Notes: generated from the letters alone by a model not told the origin. A stretch of DNA of 5,546 bases from Chromatiales bacterium (GCA_026990045.1 JALSIK010000054.1:1-5546), one strand, 5' to 3'. Shown: positions 1 to 5,511, numbered from the stretch's first letter. Translations and numbers: made by a program.

Positions 1-13
1 TGAGAGGGGCATC

Positions 14-121
14 GTGAGTGCACCACACAGACGAAAGCTGAACCCGTGGCTCATGGCGCTTTTGTTCGCCATCCCGGTGTTCTTCTTCATCATGAGCTTC
101 GTGATGCAGGCATCGAGATGA
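14..121 (+). CDS. Small single-TM membrane protein upstream of ctaG (putative oxidase small assembly protein)
   Basis: A 35-residue ORF starts at GTG 14, with GAGGGG at 4-9 as a close ribosome binding site. The N-terminus is basic (residues 1-9, SAPHRRKLN), followed by one hydrophobic segment at about residues 11-31 rich in F, M and V, then a short QASR tail. The predicted form is a single-pass inner-membrane peptide with its basic end in the cytoplasm. Its TGA (119-121) overlaps the ctaG ATG (118-120), so the two are probably translationally coupled. A TGA at 1-3 in another frame may be the stop of an upstream subunit I gene. Very short ORFs between ctaD and ctaG are known in beta- and gammaproteobacteria and are named as small oxidase assembly proteins; assignment here rests on position and shape, not on a recognised motif. 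The frame is open to the window edge, so a longer upstream start cannot be excluded. Confidence 0.66.
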   Translation: MSAPHRRKLNPWLMALLFAIPVFFFIMSFVMQASR

Positions 122-729
122 GCGGGCGGGAGCATCAGCGCGAGGCCAATCTCCGCCTGGTACGGCGCACGGTGCTGGTGGCCGTGGCCATGTTCGGCTT
201 CGGCTTCCTGCTGGTGCCGCTGTACTCGGTGGTCTGCGATGCCTTCGGGCTCAACGGCCGCTTCGTGGACATCCAGAGCGGTGACTACGACCAGGCCGCT
301 GCGAAGGTTCGGGCCGGTACCGCCCGGGTGGATACGTCCCGGACCGTCACCGTCCAGTTCGTGGCCAACCGCAACGGCGCACTCAACTGGGAGTTCCGGC
401 CGCTGGTGCGGAGCATGAAGGTGCACCCGGGGAAGGTCTACGAGGTGCGCTACTTCGCCCGCAACCTCACCGGCCGCGAGGTGGTGGGCCAGGCGGTGCC
501 CAGCCTGTCGCCGGGGGAGGCGGTGAAGTACTTCACCAAGATCGAGTGCTTCTGCTTCACCCGCCAGGACCTGAAGGCACGTGAGGCGCAGGAGATGCCC
601 CTGCGGTTCATGGTGGACCCGGCCCTGCCCCGGGACGTGCGCACCATCACCCTGGCCTACACCTTCTTCGACACCGGGGACAAACCGCCGGCGGCGACGG
701 CGCAGGCCGGTCGCACCAGTGGCGGCTGA
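118..729 (+). CDS. ctaG: Cytochrome c oxidase assembly protein CtaG/Cox11 (Cu(B) insertion)
   Basis: This is a membrane-anchored periplasmic copper chaperone that delivers Cu to the Cu(B) site of oxidase subunit I. The 203-residue length is normal for the family. A short basic cytoplasmic end is followed by one TM helix at about residues 18-36, then PLYSVVC with the conserved Cys40. The immunoglobulin-like domain carries QAVPSLSPGEA (125-135) and the copper motif KIECFCF with Cys144 and Cys146, then MPLRFMVDP (160-168) and the family-typical C-terminal strand TLAYTFFD (178-185). The frame is open upstream to an ATG at 46, but residues encoded before 118 do not resemble Cox11 and overlap the upstream small ORF. 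ATG 118 gives the expected N-terminus and sits in an ATGA overlap. There is no strong Shine-Dalgarno before it, consistent with coupled translation. Identification is secure. Confidence 0.96.
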   Translation: MSGREHQREANLRLVRRTVLVAVAMFGFGFLLVPLYSVVCDAFGLNGRFVDIQSGDYDQAAAKVRAGTARVDTSRTVTVQFVANRNGALNWEFRPLVRSMKVHPGKVYEVRYFARNLTGREVVGQAVPSLSPGEAVKYFTKIECFCFTRQDLKAREAQEMPLRFMVDPALPRDVRTITLAYTFFDTGDKPPAATAQAGRTSGG

Positions 730-790
730 TCACCGGGCGCAAAGCCGATGACAAGAACCGACAACAATCAGAACTGACAAAACTGCCAAC

Positions 791-797
791 GAGAGGG
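791..797 (+). promoter_or_regulatory. Ribosome binding site of ctaE
   Basis: GAGAGGG lies 6 nt before ATG 804 and fixes that start. The 74-nt gap after ctaG (730-803) is A-rich for this genome and contains three GACAA words (750, 760, 776). I see no hairpin or clear promoter in it, so it is probably an unstructured intra-operon leader. Confidence 0.65.
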
Positions 798-803
798 TCT
801 GAC

Positions 804-1673
804 ATGACACAACAACAAGCGGGTTACTATCTGCCCCAGCCCAGCTACTGGCCGCTGGTGGGCTCCATCGGCCTGTTTTTCACCCTGGGCGGCTTCGCCT
901 ATTACCTCGGGGACATGGAAAAGCACACCCCCATGTGGATCGTGCTCGGGGCGGCCATTCTCATCGTCATGCTGTTCGGCTGGTTCGGCAAGGTGATCCA
1001 CGAGAACGAGGCCGGCCTCTACAACGACCAGGTGGATCGCTCCTTCCGCTGGAGCATGATGTGGTTCATCTTCTCGGAGGTGATGTTCTTCGCTGTCTTC
1101 TTCGGCGCCCTGTTCTACGCGCGCCAGCTCTCGGTGCCGTGGCTGGGGGGCGAGGGCAACAACGCGCTGACCAACGAACTGCTGTGGTCGGGTTTCGAGG
1201 CGGCCTGGCCCACCAACGGCCCAGCCAAGGTAGGGGGTGAGTTCGAGCCCATGGGGGCCTGGGGCATCCCGGCGCTCAACACCCTGATCCTGCTGTCCTC
1301 GGGCGTGACCGTCACCTGGGCCCACTGGGGCCTGAAGAAGGGCAACCGCGGCCAGCTCATCCTCGGCCTGCTGCTCACGGTGGCCCTGGGTTTCACCTTC
1401 GTGGGTTTCCAGGTCTACGAGTACGGCCACGCATACAGTGACCTGAACCTGAAGCTGTCCACGGGCATCTATGGCTCGACCTTCTTCATGCTGACCGGGT
1501 TCCACGGCCTGCACGTGACCATCGGGGCCATCATGCTCACCGTGGTGATGCTGCGCGCCATCAAGGGCCATTTCACGCCGGAACGGCATTTCGCCTTCGA
1601 GGCCGCGGCGTGGTACTGGCACTTCGTGGACGTGGTCTGGCTGGGCCTGTTCATCTTCGTGTACTGGCTCTGA
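804..1673 (+). CDS. ctaE: Cytochrome c oxidase subunit III
   Basis: Subunit III of the aa3-type heme-copper oxidase is an integral membrane subunit without redox cofactors that stabilises the catalytic core and its proton uptake. The 289 residues give seven predicted TM helices at about 15-37, 44-65, 83-106, 151-173, 184-205, 222-248 and 267-287. Family signatures are RWSMMWFIFSEVMFF (82-96) with the conserved membrane glutamate Glu92, LSSGVTVTWAHW (164-175), FQVYEYGHA (202-210), TFFMLTGFHGLHVTIG (226-241) and AAWYWHFVDVVWLGLF (268-283). An extra-membrane loop of about 40 residues (110-150) sits between helices 3 and 4; such an insert is common in proteobacterial forms. It follows ctaG by 74 nt on the same strand, and a strong terminator lies 19 nt beyond its stop, making it the last gene of the left transcript. 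Identification is secure. Confidence 0.97.
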   Translation: MTQQQAGYYLPQPSYWPLVGSIGLFFTLGGFAYYLGDMEKHTPMWIVLGAAILIVMLFGWFGKVIHENEAGLYNDQVDRSFRWSMMWFIFSEVMFFAVFFGALFYARQLSVPWLGGEGNNALTNELLWSGFEAAWPTNGPAKVGGEFEPMGAWGIPALNTLILLSSGVTVTWAHWGLKKGNRGQLILGLLLTVALGFTFVGFQVYEYGHAYSDLNLKLSTGIYGSTFFMLTGFHGLHVTIGAIMLTVVMLRAIKGHFTPERHFAFEAAAWYWHFVDVVWLGLFIFVYWL

Positions 1674-1692
1674 AACGGTCACGCGGCCAATG

Positions 1693-1720
1693 AAAAGGCG
1701 CCGCGGTGCGGCGCCTTTTT
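1693..1720. terminator. Bidirectional Rho-independent terminator between ctaE and the convergent twin-TM gene
   Basis: AAAAGGCGCCGC (1693-1704) pairs perfectly with GCGGCGCCTTTT (1708-1719), leaving a 3-nt GGT loop. The plus strand then has a run of five T (1716-1720), and the A run at 1693-1696 gives a U run on the minus strand. It sits in the 70-nt gap between two convergent stop codons (1673 and 1744), the expected place for a shared terminator. Confidence 0.9.
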
Positions 1721-1743
1721 CTCGCCCGGCTGGCGGTGCGGCC

Positions 1744-1989
1744 TCAGTCGGCCGGGGCCTTGAGGGTCACCTGGTGGCCGGCGGCATAGATCCCGTGGGG
1801 CCGCAGGATCCCGGTGGCGTAGCCCAGCATCAGGAGCGCAAACAGCCCGACGGACAGGGCGATGCGCACGGTGAGTGCTCTGACCGTGCGATCACTGCGG
1901 CCCTTGTCCTGGATCAGCGTGAACAGGGCACGGCCGAGGCTGATGACGATGACGGCGAAGACCGCGAGAATGAAGACCTTGGCATACAT
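1744..1989 (-). CDS. Twin-transmembrane protein of the DUF2909 type
   Basis: This small protein of 81 residues begins at the ATG complementary to 1987-1989, starting MYAKVFILAVF. The frame extends further upstream, but the upstream residues are charged, proline-rich and antisense to SURF1. The chosen start has GGAGGG 7 nt before it (complement of 1997-2002). Two TM helices are predicted at about residues 4-23 and 42-62. A basic loop between them (DKGRSDRTVRALTVR, 28-42) implies that the loop is cytoplasmic and both ends periplasmic. DUF2909-type genes are found in reverse orientation between ctaE and SURF1 in Pseudomonas and relatives, and this one has the same place and orientation. Its function is unknown; the conserved position suggests a role tied to the oxidase. 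Family assignment comes from size, topology and synteny, not from a profile search. Confidence 0.85.
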   Translation of the reverse strand: MYAKVFILAVFAVIVISLGRALFTLIQDKGRSDRTVRALTVRIALSVGLFALLMLGYATGILRPHGIYAAGHQVTLKAPAD

Positions 1990-1996
1990 GGGCGGG

Positions 1997-2002
1997 CCCT
2001 CC
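1997..2002 (-). promoter_or_regulatory. Ribosome binding site of the twin-TM gene
   Basis: On the minus strand this reads GGAGGG, 7 nt before the ATG at 1989. It decides the start in favour of the 81-residue protein over the longer open frame. Confidence 0.75.
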
Positions 2003-2021
2003 GGCGGGATGGAGAGTACCG

Positions 2022-2030
2022 AGTATATAC
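2022..2030. promoter_or_regulatory. Possible divergent promoter core (GTATATAC) between the twin-TM gene and SURF1
   Basis: The 69-nt divergent gap (1990-2058) is GC-rich except for the perfect palindrome GTATATAC at 2023-2030. On the minus strand TATACT (complement of 2022-2027) matches the -10 consensus at five of six bases and lies 32 nt from the start codon. On the plus strand TATATA (2024-2029) matches at four of six and lies 29 nt before SURF1. No good -35 element is visible for either direction, so the assignment is tentative. Confidence 0.35.
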
Positions 2031-2058
2031 CGGGCCGGACCGTGCGCCCAGCACCGCC

Positions 2059-2781
2059 ATGAGACGCCCCCGGCTGGTGCCGGCGCTGGCCACGGCGCTG
2101 CTGTTGCCGCTGCTGATCTCGCTGGGGTTCTGGCAACTCCACCGGGCGGACGAAAAACGGGCGCTGGAGCAGGCGTATGTCCGGCGCGGCGAGGCCCCGA
2201 TCCTGGACCTCGCCCGGGTGGCGCGGTGGGACGAGGGCCGTCTCCGCTACCGCCGGGCGCGGGTCCGGGGCCGCTACCTGGCGAGCCGCCAGGTACTGCT
2301 GGACAACCAGGTGCACGAGGGCCGCGCGGGGTATCACGTGCTCACGCCCCTGCTACCGGAAGCCGGCGAGCACTGCGTCCTGGTGGACCGGGGCTGGATC
2401 CCGGCCCCGGGCGACCGCAGCCGGGTGCCGGAGCCCGGCGTGCCCCCGGGCACGGTGAGCGTGCGCGGGCTGCTGGATCGGGCCCCGGAGCCGGGGATCC
2501 GCATGGGCACGGCGGTGGCCACGCCGGGCCGGTGGCCGCTGGTGGTGCCGTGGGTGGACGCCGCCGCCCTGGCACCGCACCTGGGGTGCCGGCCCGCGCC
2601 CCTGGTGCTCAAGCTGGACCCGGATCTCGCCGGCGGGTTCGTGCGCGACTGGCCGCCGGTGCGCCTGCAGCCGGAAAAGAGCGTGAGCTACGCGGTGCAG
2701 TGGTTCACCATGGCGGGGGTGCTGGTGGTGATTTTCCTGGTGCTGCACCTGCGGCACCGCAACGATGACGAGGCAACATGA
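2059..2781 (+). CDS. SURF1 family cytochrome oxidase assembly protein
   Basis: SURF1 is an inner-membrane factor that helps place heme a in oxidase subunit I. The 240 residues have the standard layout: TM1 at about 7-24 running into the family motif LGFWQLHRADEKRAL (22-36), a periplasmic domain with RGRYLASRQVLLDNQ (70-84) and GYHVLTPL (91-98), VLVDRGW (107-113), then YAVQWF (211-216) leading into TM2 (about 214-230). ATG 2059 is the only reasonable start because the open frame upstream encodes unrelated sequence antisense to the twin-TM gene; no strong Shine-Dalgarno precedes it. The stop overlaps the next start (ATGA, 2778-2781). One oddity is PEKSVSYAVQWF (205-216): the family normally has His where Ser208 stands here, and that His is reported to bind heme in bacterial SURF1. 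The family call is otherwise secure. Confidence 0.94.
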   Translation: MRRPRLVPALATALLLPLLISLGFWQLHRADEKRALEQAYVRRGEAPILDLARVARWDEGRLRYRRARVRGRYLASRQVLLDNQVHEGRAGYHVLTPLLPEAGEHCVLVDRGWIPAPGDRSRVPEPGVPPGTVSVRGLLDRAPEPGIRMGTAVATPGRWPLVVPWVDAAALAPHLGCRPAPLVLKLDPDLAGGFVRDWPPVRLQPEKSVSYAVQWFTMAGVLVVIFLVLHLRHRNDDEAT

Positions 2782-3377
2782 GCGTCACGACCGCAAACAG
2801 AACGCGCAACCGCGTCACCCTGCTGCTGCTGCTGGCGGTGTTCGCGGGCCCCTTGCTGTACGCCGCCTGGGTCTACAACACCATGGAGCGGCCCGCGCGG
2901 ATGAAGAACCACGGCACCCTGGTGCAGCCGCCCAGGCCGCTGCCGGAAGATCTGACGCTGCGGGGTACCGAGGAGATTGCCCTCAAGGATGCCTTCGCCG
3001 GCAAGTGGACGCTGGTGGTGGTGGGGGGCACGGAATGTGACGGGGCCTGCCGTCTCGCCCTGTACAAGTCGCGCCAGAGCCGCCTGGCCCAGGGCGAGTC
3101 GGTGCGCCGGGTGCAGCGGATCTACCTGCTGCTGGCCGATGCGCCGGGAGACACCCTGGCGCGCCTGCGTGCCGACCACCCCGACCTGCGCATCCTGCGG
3201 GTGCCGGTCCCGGAGCGCGCCCGGATCGTCGCGCTGTTCGAAGACGACGGCAGCGGCGGCAGCGTCTACGTGGTGGACCCGCTCGGTAATTACATGATGC
3301 GCTTCGACGGTGCGTTCGAGGCCAAGGGCCTGGCCCAGGACCTGCGCCTGCTGCTGCGCGCCTCGCAAATCGGATGA
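2778..3377 (+). CDS. Membrane-anchored SCO/thioredoxin-like CxxxC protein of the oxidase assembly cluster
   Basis: The 199-residue protein has a basic N-terminus (MSVTTANRTRNR), one TM anchor at about 13-33 and a periplasmic domain. GKWTLVVVG (75-83) resembles the first core strand of a thioredoxin fold. It is followed by ECDGACRLALYKSRQ (86-100), which contains a Cys87-x3-Cys91 pair with the spacing used by SCO copper chaperones. SVYVVDPLGNYMMRF (162-176) resembles the late SCO/peroxiredoxin strand pair. The SCO copper-binding histidine expected just before that strand is missing, with GSGG at 159-162, and the Pro that often follows the second Cys is Arg92. It starts in an ATGA overlap with SURF1 and ends in an ATGA overlap with ctaA. 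A hypothetical gene sits at the same place in Pseudomonas (PA0111 as I recall). A copper or thiol-redox role in oxidase assembly is inferred; the gene itself is well supported. Confidence 0.88.
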   Translation: MSVTTANRTRNRVTLLLLLAVFAGPLLYAAWVYNTMERPARMKNHGTLVQPPRPLPEDLTLRGTEEIALKDAFAGKWTLVVVGGTECDGACRLALYKSRQSRLAQGESVRRVQRIYLLLADAPGDTLARLRADHPDLRILRVPVPERARIVALFEDDGSGGSVYVVDPLGNYMMRFDGAFEAKGLAQDLRLLLRASQIG

Positions 3378-4378
3378 CGGCCATGCCCTGGACCGCCCGC
3401 CTGGCCTTGTTTGCCGCTTTCTTCGCCCTCGGCGTGGTGCTGCTGGGTGCCTACACCCGCCTGTCCGATGCCGGCCTCGGCTGTCCCGACTGGCCCGGCT
3501 GTTACGGTCACCTGGCCGTACCCCGGGCCGAACACGAGGTGGCCCGCGCGCAGCAGGCCTTTCCCGGGCGGCCGCTGGAGGCGCCCAAGGCCTGGAAGGA
3601 AATGATCCACCGTTACTTCGCCGGCACCCTGGGCCTGCTCATTCTCGTCCTGGCCGCGGGCGCCGTGGCCGCGCGCCGGCGCGATTCGCATCAACCCGTC
3701 GCGCTGCCCGTCTTTCTCCTGGCGCTGGTGGTGTTCCAGGCTCTGCTGGGCATGTGGACGGTGACCTGGCTGCTCAAGCCGGTGGTGGTCATGGCCCACC
3801 TGCTGGGCGGCCTGAGCGTGCTCGCCCTGTTGTGGTGGTACGGCCTGCGCCACGGCCGGCTGCTGGCCGCGCCGGGCGATCCCGCCGCCCGCACCCGCCT
3901 GCGGGGCCCGGCCCTGGCGGCGCTGGCGGTGCTGGTGCTGCAGATCGCCCTGGGCGGGTGGACCTCGGCCAACTATGCCGCCCTGGCCTGCACCGACTTC
4001 CCCACCTGCGGCGGCCAGTGGTGGCCGGAGATGGATTTCTCCGAGGCCTTCGTGCTCTGGCGCGGGCTGGGCATCAATTACGAGTTCGGGGTGCTGGACT
4101 CGGCCGCGCGCAAGGCCATCCACGTCACCCACCGCCTGGGCGCGGTGGCCACCCTGCTGGTGGTGGGGTGGGCCGCGGTGGCCGCCCTGCGCCGGGGACG
4201 GGACCGGCTGCTGGCCCGTACCGGCGCCGTGGTCCTGGGCCTGCTGCTGGTGCAGGTGTCACTGGGCATCGCCAACGTGGTATTCTCGTTGCCACTGCCG
4301 GTGGCCGTGGCCCACAACGGCGGTGCCGCGCTCCTGCTGCTGGGGGTCGTGACCCTCAACCACGTGGCGCGGACGTAG
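3374..4378 (+). CDS. ctaA: Heme A synthase (COX15/CtaA family)
   Basis: This inner-membrane monooxygenase-type enzyme oxidises the C8 methyl of heme o to the formyl group of heme a. The 334 residues give eight predicted TM helices at about 8-26, 83-101, 108-129, 134-156, 179-197, 248-272, 283-303 and 307-328, arranged as two four-helix halves. The first loop holds GAYTRLSDAGLGCPDWPGC with Cys37 and Cys43. The second half has a matching pair, ACTDFPTCGGQWWPEMD with Cys206 and Cys212. Heme-ligand histidines are His79 (EMIHRYFAG), His142 (MAHLLGG), His253 (IHVTHRLGA; His250 is also present) and His314 (VAHNGG). All key residues are intact. ATG 3374 overlaps the upstream stop in ATGA; a second in-frame ATG at 3383 is possible. 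It lies 22 nt before ctaB, the preceding enzyme of the pathway. Identification is secure. Confidence 0.96.
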   Translation: MTAMPWTARLALFAAFFALGVVLLGAYTRLSDAGLGCPDWPGCYGHLAVPRAEHEVARAQQAFPGRPLEAPKAWKEMIHRYFAGTLGLLILVLAAGAVAARRRDSHQPVALPVFLLALVVFQALLGMWTVTWLLKPVVVMAHLLGGLSVLALLWWYGLRHGRLLAAPGDPAARTRLRGPALAALAVLVLQIALGGWTSANYAALACTDFPTCGGQWWPEMDFSEAFVLWRGLGINYEFGVLDSAARKAIHVTHRLGAVATLLVVGWAAVAALRRGRDRLLARTGAVVLGLLLVQVSLGIANVVFSLPLPVAVAHNGGAALLLLGVVTLNHVART

Positions 4379-4388
4379 AACGAGGGGT

Positions 4389-4394
4389 GGAGGA
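4389..4394 (+). promoter_or_regulatory. Ribosome binding site of ctaB
   Basis: GGAGGA lies 6 nt before ATG 4401. It is the strongest Shine-Dalgarno in the right-hand operon, whose two preceding genes start instead in ATGA overlaps. Confidence 0.8.
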
Positions 4395-4400
4395 AAAGCC

Positions 4401-5306
4401 ATGTTGACTCTGCGCAAGCACCTGGGCCTGCCGTCCATCGTGCGCCACTGGCGCGACTACTACGAGCTGTGCAAGCCGCGGGTGGTGATGCTCATCGTCT
4501 TCACCGCCATGGTGGGCATGTTCCTGGCTACCCCCGGGATGGTGCCCCTGGACGTGCTGCTGCTGGGCACCCTGGGCATCGGCCTGGCCGCCAGCTCCGC
4601 CGCCGCCATCAACCAGCTGGTGGAGCAGCAGGTGGACTCCCTCATGAACCGCACCCGCACCCGTCCCCTGCCCGCGGGAAACGTGACGCCGCGCCAGGCC
4701 GTCGTCTTCGCCACGGTGCTCGGCACCGCCTCCATGATCATCCTGGCGGTGTACGTCAATCCCCTCACCGCCCTGCTCACCTTCGCCTCCCTCATCGGCT
4801 ACGCCGTGATCTACACCGTGTTCCTCAAGCGTGCCACGCCGCAGAACATCGTCATCGGCGGCGCCGCCGGCGCCGCTCCGCCGGTGCTGGGCTGGACCGC
4901 CGTCACCGGCAGCCTCGACCCTTATGCCGGCCTGCTGTTCCTGATCATCTTCGCCTGGACCCCGCCCCACTTCTGGGCGTTGGCCATCGCCCGGCGGGAG
5001 GAGTACGCCAAGGCCGACATGCCCATGCTGCCGGTGACTCACGGTGAGGCCTTCACCCGCCTCCACGTGCTGCTCTATACCATTATATTGGCCGCCGTCA
5101 CCCTGCTGCCCTTCGCCACCCGCATGAGCGGCTGGATCTACCTGGCCGGCATCGTTCCCCTCAACGCCGTGTTCCTCTGGTATGCCGTGCGCATGCAGAG
5201 CGACACCGGCCACCGCCTGCCCATGCGCACCTTCGGTTACTCCATCGTCTACCTCATGCTCCTGTTCGCGCTGCTGCTGGTGGACCATTACGTTCCCACC
5301 GCCTGA
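4401..5306 (+). CDS. ctaB: Protoheme IX farnesyltransferase (heme O synthase, UbiA family)
   Basis: The enzyme transfers a farnesyl group from farnesyl diphosphate to the 2-vinyl of heme b, giving heme o for CtaA. The 301-residue length is typical. It begins with YYELCKPRVVMLIVFTAMVG (20-39), the usual start of the first helix, and about nine TM helices follow. The first prenyl-diphosphate motif is NQLVEQQVDSLMNRTRTRPL (71-90), with Asn71, Glu75 and Asp79. Glu rather than Asp at the fifth position is also found in mitochondrial COX10. Next come VFLKRATPQNIVIGGAAGAA (140-159), the conserved PPVLGW (160-165) and the loop FAWTPPHFWALA (184-195), followed by KADMPMLPV (204-212). These are the heme O synthase signatures that separate it from UbiA quinone enzymes. 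It is the last gene of the SURF1-ctaA-ctaB operon in this window. Other UbiA members are also called cyoE, but the ctaA neighbour supports the aa3-oxidase role. Confidence 0.96.
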   Translation: MLTLRKHLGLPSIVRHWRDYYELCKPRVVMLIVFTAMVGMFLATPGMVPLDVLLLGTLGIGLAASSAAAINQLVEQQVDSLMNRTRTRPLPAGNVTPRQAVVFATVLGTASMIILAVYVNPLTALLTFASLIGYAVIYTVFLKRATPQNIVIGGAAGAAPPVLGWTAVTGSLDPYAGLLFLIIFAWTPPHFWALAIARREEYAKADMPMLPVTHGEAFTRLHVLLYTIILAAVTLLPFATRMSGWIYLAGIVPLNAVFLWYAVRMQSDTGHRLPMRTFGYSIVYLMLLFALLLVDHYVPTA

Positions 5307-5312
5307 GAATCC

Positions 5313-5356
5313 GGAACGCCGGGTTTCCGAGGGAACGCCAAGCCCAAGGGAACGCC
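5313..5356 (+). repeat. Three short direct repeats GGAACGCC after ctaB
   Basis: Identical 8-mers occur at 5313-5320, 5332-5339 and 5349-5356, spaced 19 and 17 nt apart. The last two share the longer core GGGAACGCC. Their role is unknown; chance is less likely than for a single copy, but the local GC bias raises it. Confidence 0.6.
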
Positions 5357-5462
5357 CAACTCCAGCCCGGCAACAACCGGATCGCCGGGCCCCAGCCCGG
5401 CACATCATCCAGGACACCGCATCATCATGTTCCCCTGTTCCGTGCACCACGTGAATCGCTGC

Positions 5463-5480
5463 AAAACCGATTAAACCGAT
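5463..5480 (+). repeat. 9-bp tandem repeat AAAACCGAT/TAAACCGAT
   Basis: Two adjacent 9-bp units (5463-5471 and 5472-5480) differ only at the first base. This AT-richer patch lies about 60-75 nt before the possible next start codon, a place where direct-repeat half-sites of a transcription factor would make sense. The functional reading is inference. Confidence 0.55.
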
Positions 5481-5500
5481 GAGCCCGGCGCCAGGTACTT

Positions 5501-5511
5501 GTGATGATCAC
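5501..5511. repeat. 11-bp perfect palindrome GTGATGATCAC
   Basis: GTGAT and ATCAC are exact inverted repeats around one central G. The size and symmetry would suit a dimeric regulator, but it does not match FNR (TTGAT-N4-ATCAA) or CRP (TGTGA-N6-TCACA) spacing. No regulator can be named. Confidence 0.4.

Noticed and set aside
768..1682. 304-residue open frame on the minus strand across ctaE
   Set aside because: It mirrors ctaE codons in a GC-rich gene; the translation is rich in H, E, Q, G and P with no domain or hydrophobic pattern, while the plus strand is clearly subunit III.
1690..2058. 123-residue N-terminal extension of SURF1
   Set aside because: It runs through the terminator hairpin and antisense to the twin-TM gene, has no similarity to SURF1, and ATG 2059 gives the normal N-terminus.
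1990..2337. 116-residue N-terminal extension of the minus-strand twin-TM protein
   Set aside because: It is antisense to SURF1, P and R-rich, and a strong GGAGGG supports the ATG at 1989.
3290..4132. 280-residue minus-strand open frame across ctaA
   Set aside because: Antisense shadow of ctaA, with Q, G and H-rich composition and no recognisable family.
5384..5401. Hairpin GCCGGGC/GCCCGGC as a Rho-independent terminator for ctaB
   Set aside because: The stem is only 7 bp and is not followed by a T run; listed within the tail region rather than as a terminator.
4356..5450. 364-residue minus-strand open frame across ctaB and the tail
   Set aside because: Low-complexity G, H, E, Q-rich translation antisense to a secure ctaB; typical high-GC shadow frame.
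5425..5511. 28-residue minus-strand ORF from GTG at 5511
   Set aside because: No hydrophobic or conserved-looking sequence, and arginine-rich like random GC-rich translation; a G-rich stretch before the GTG is not enough.
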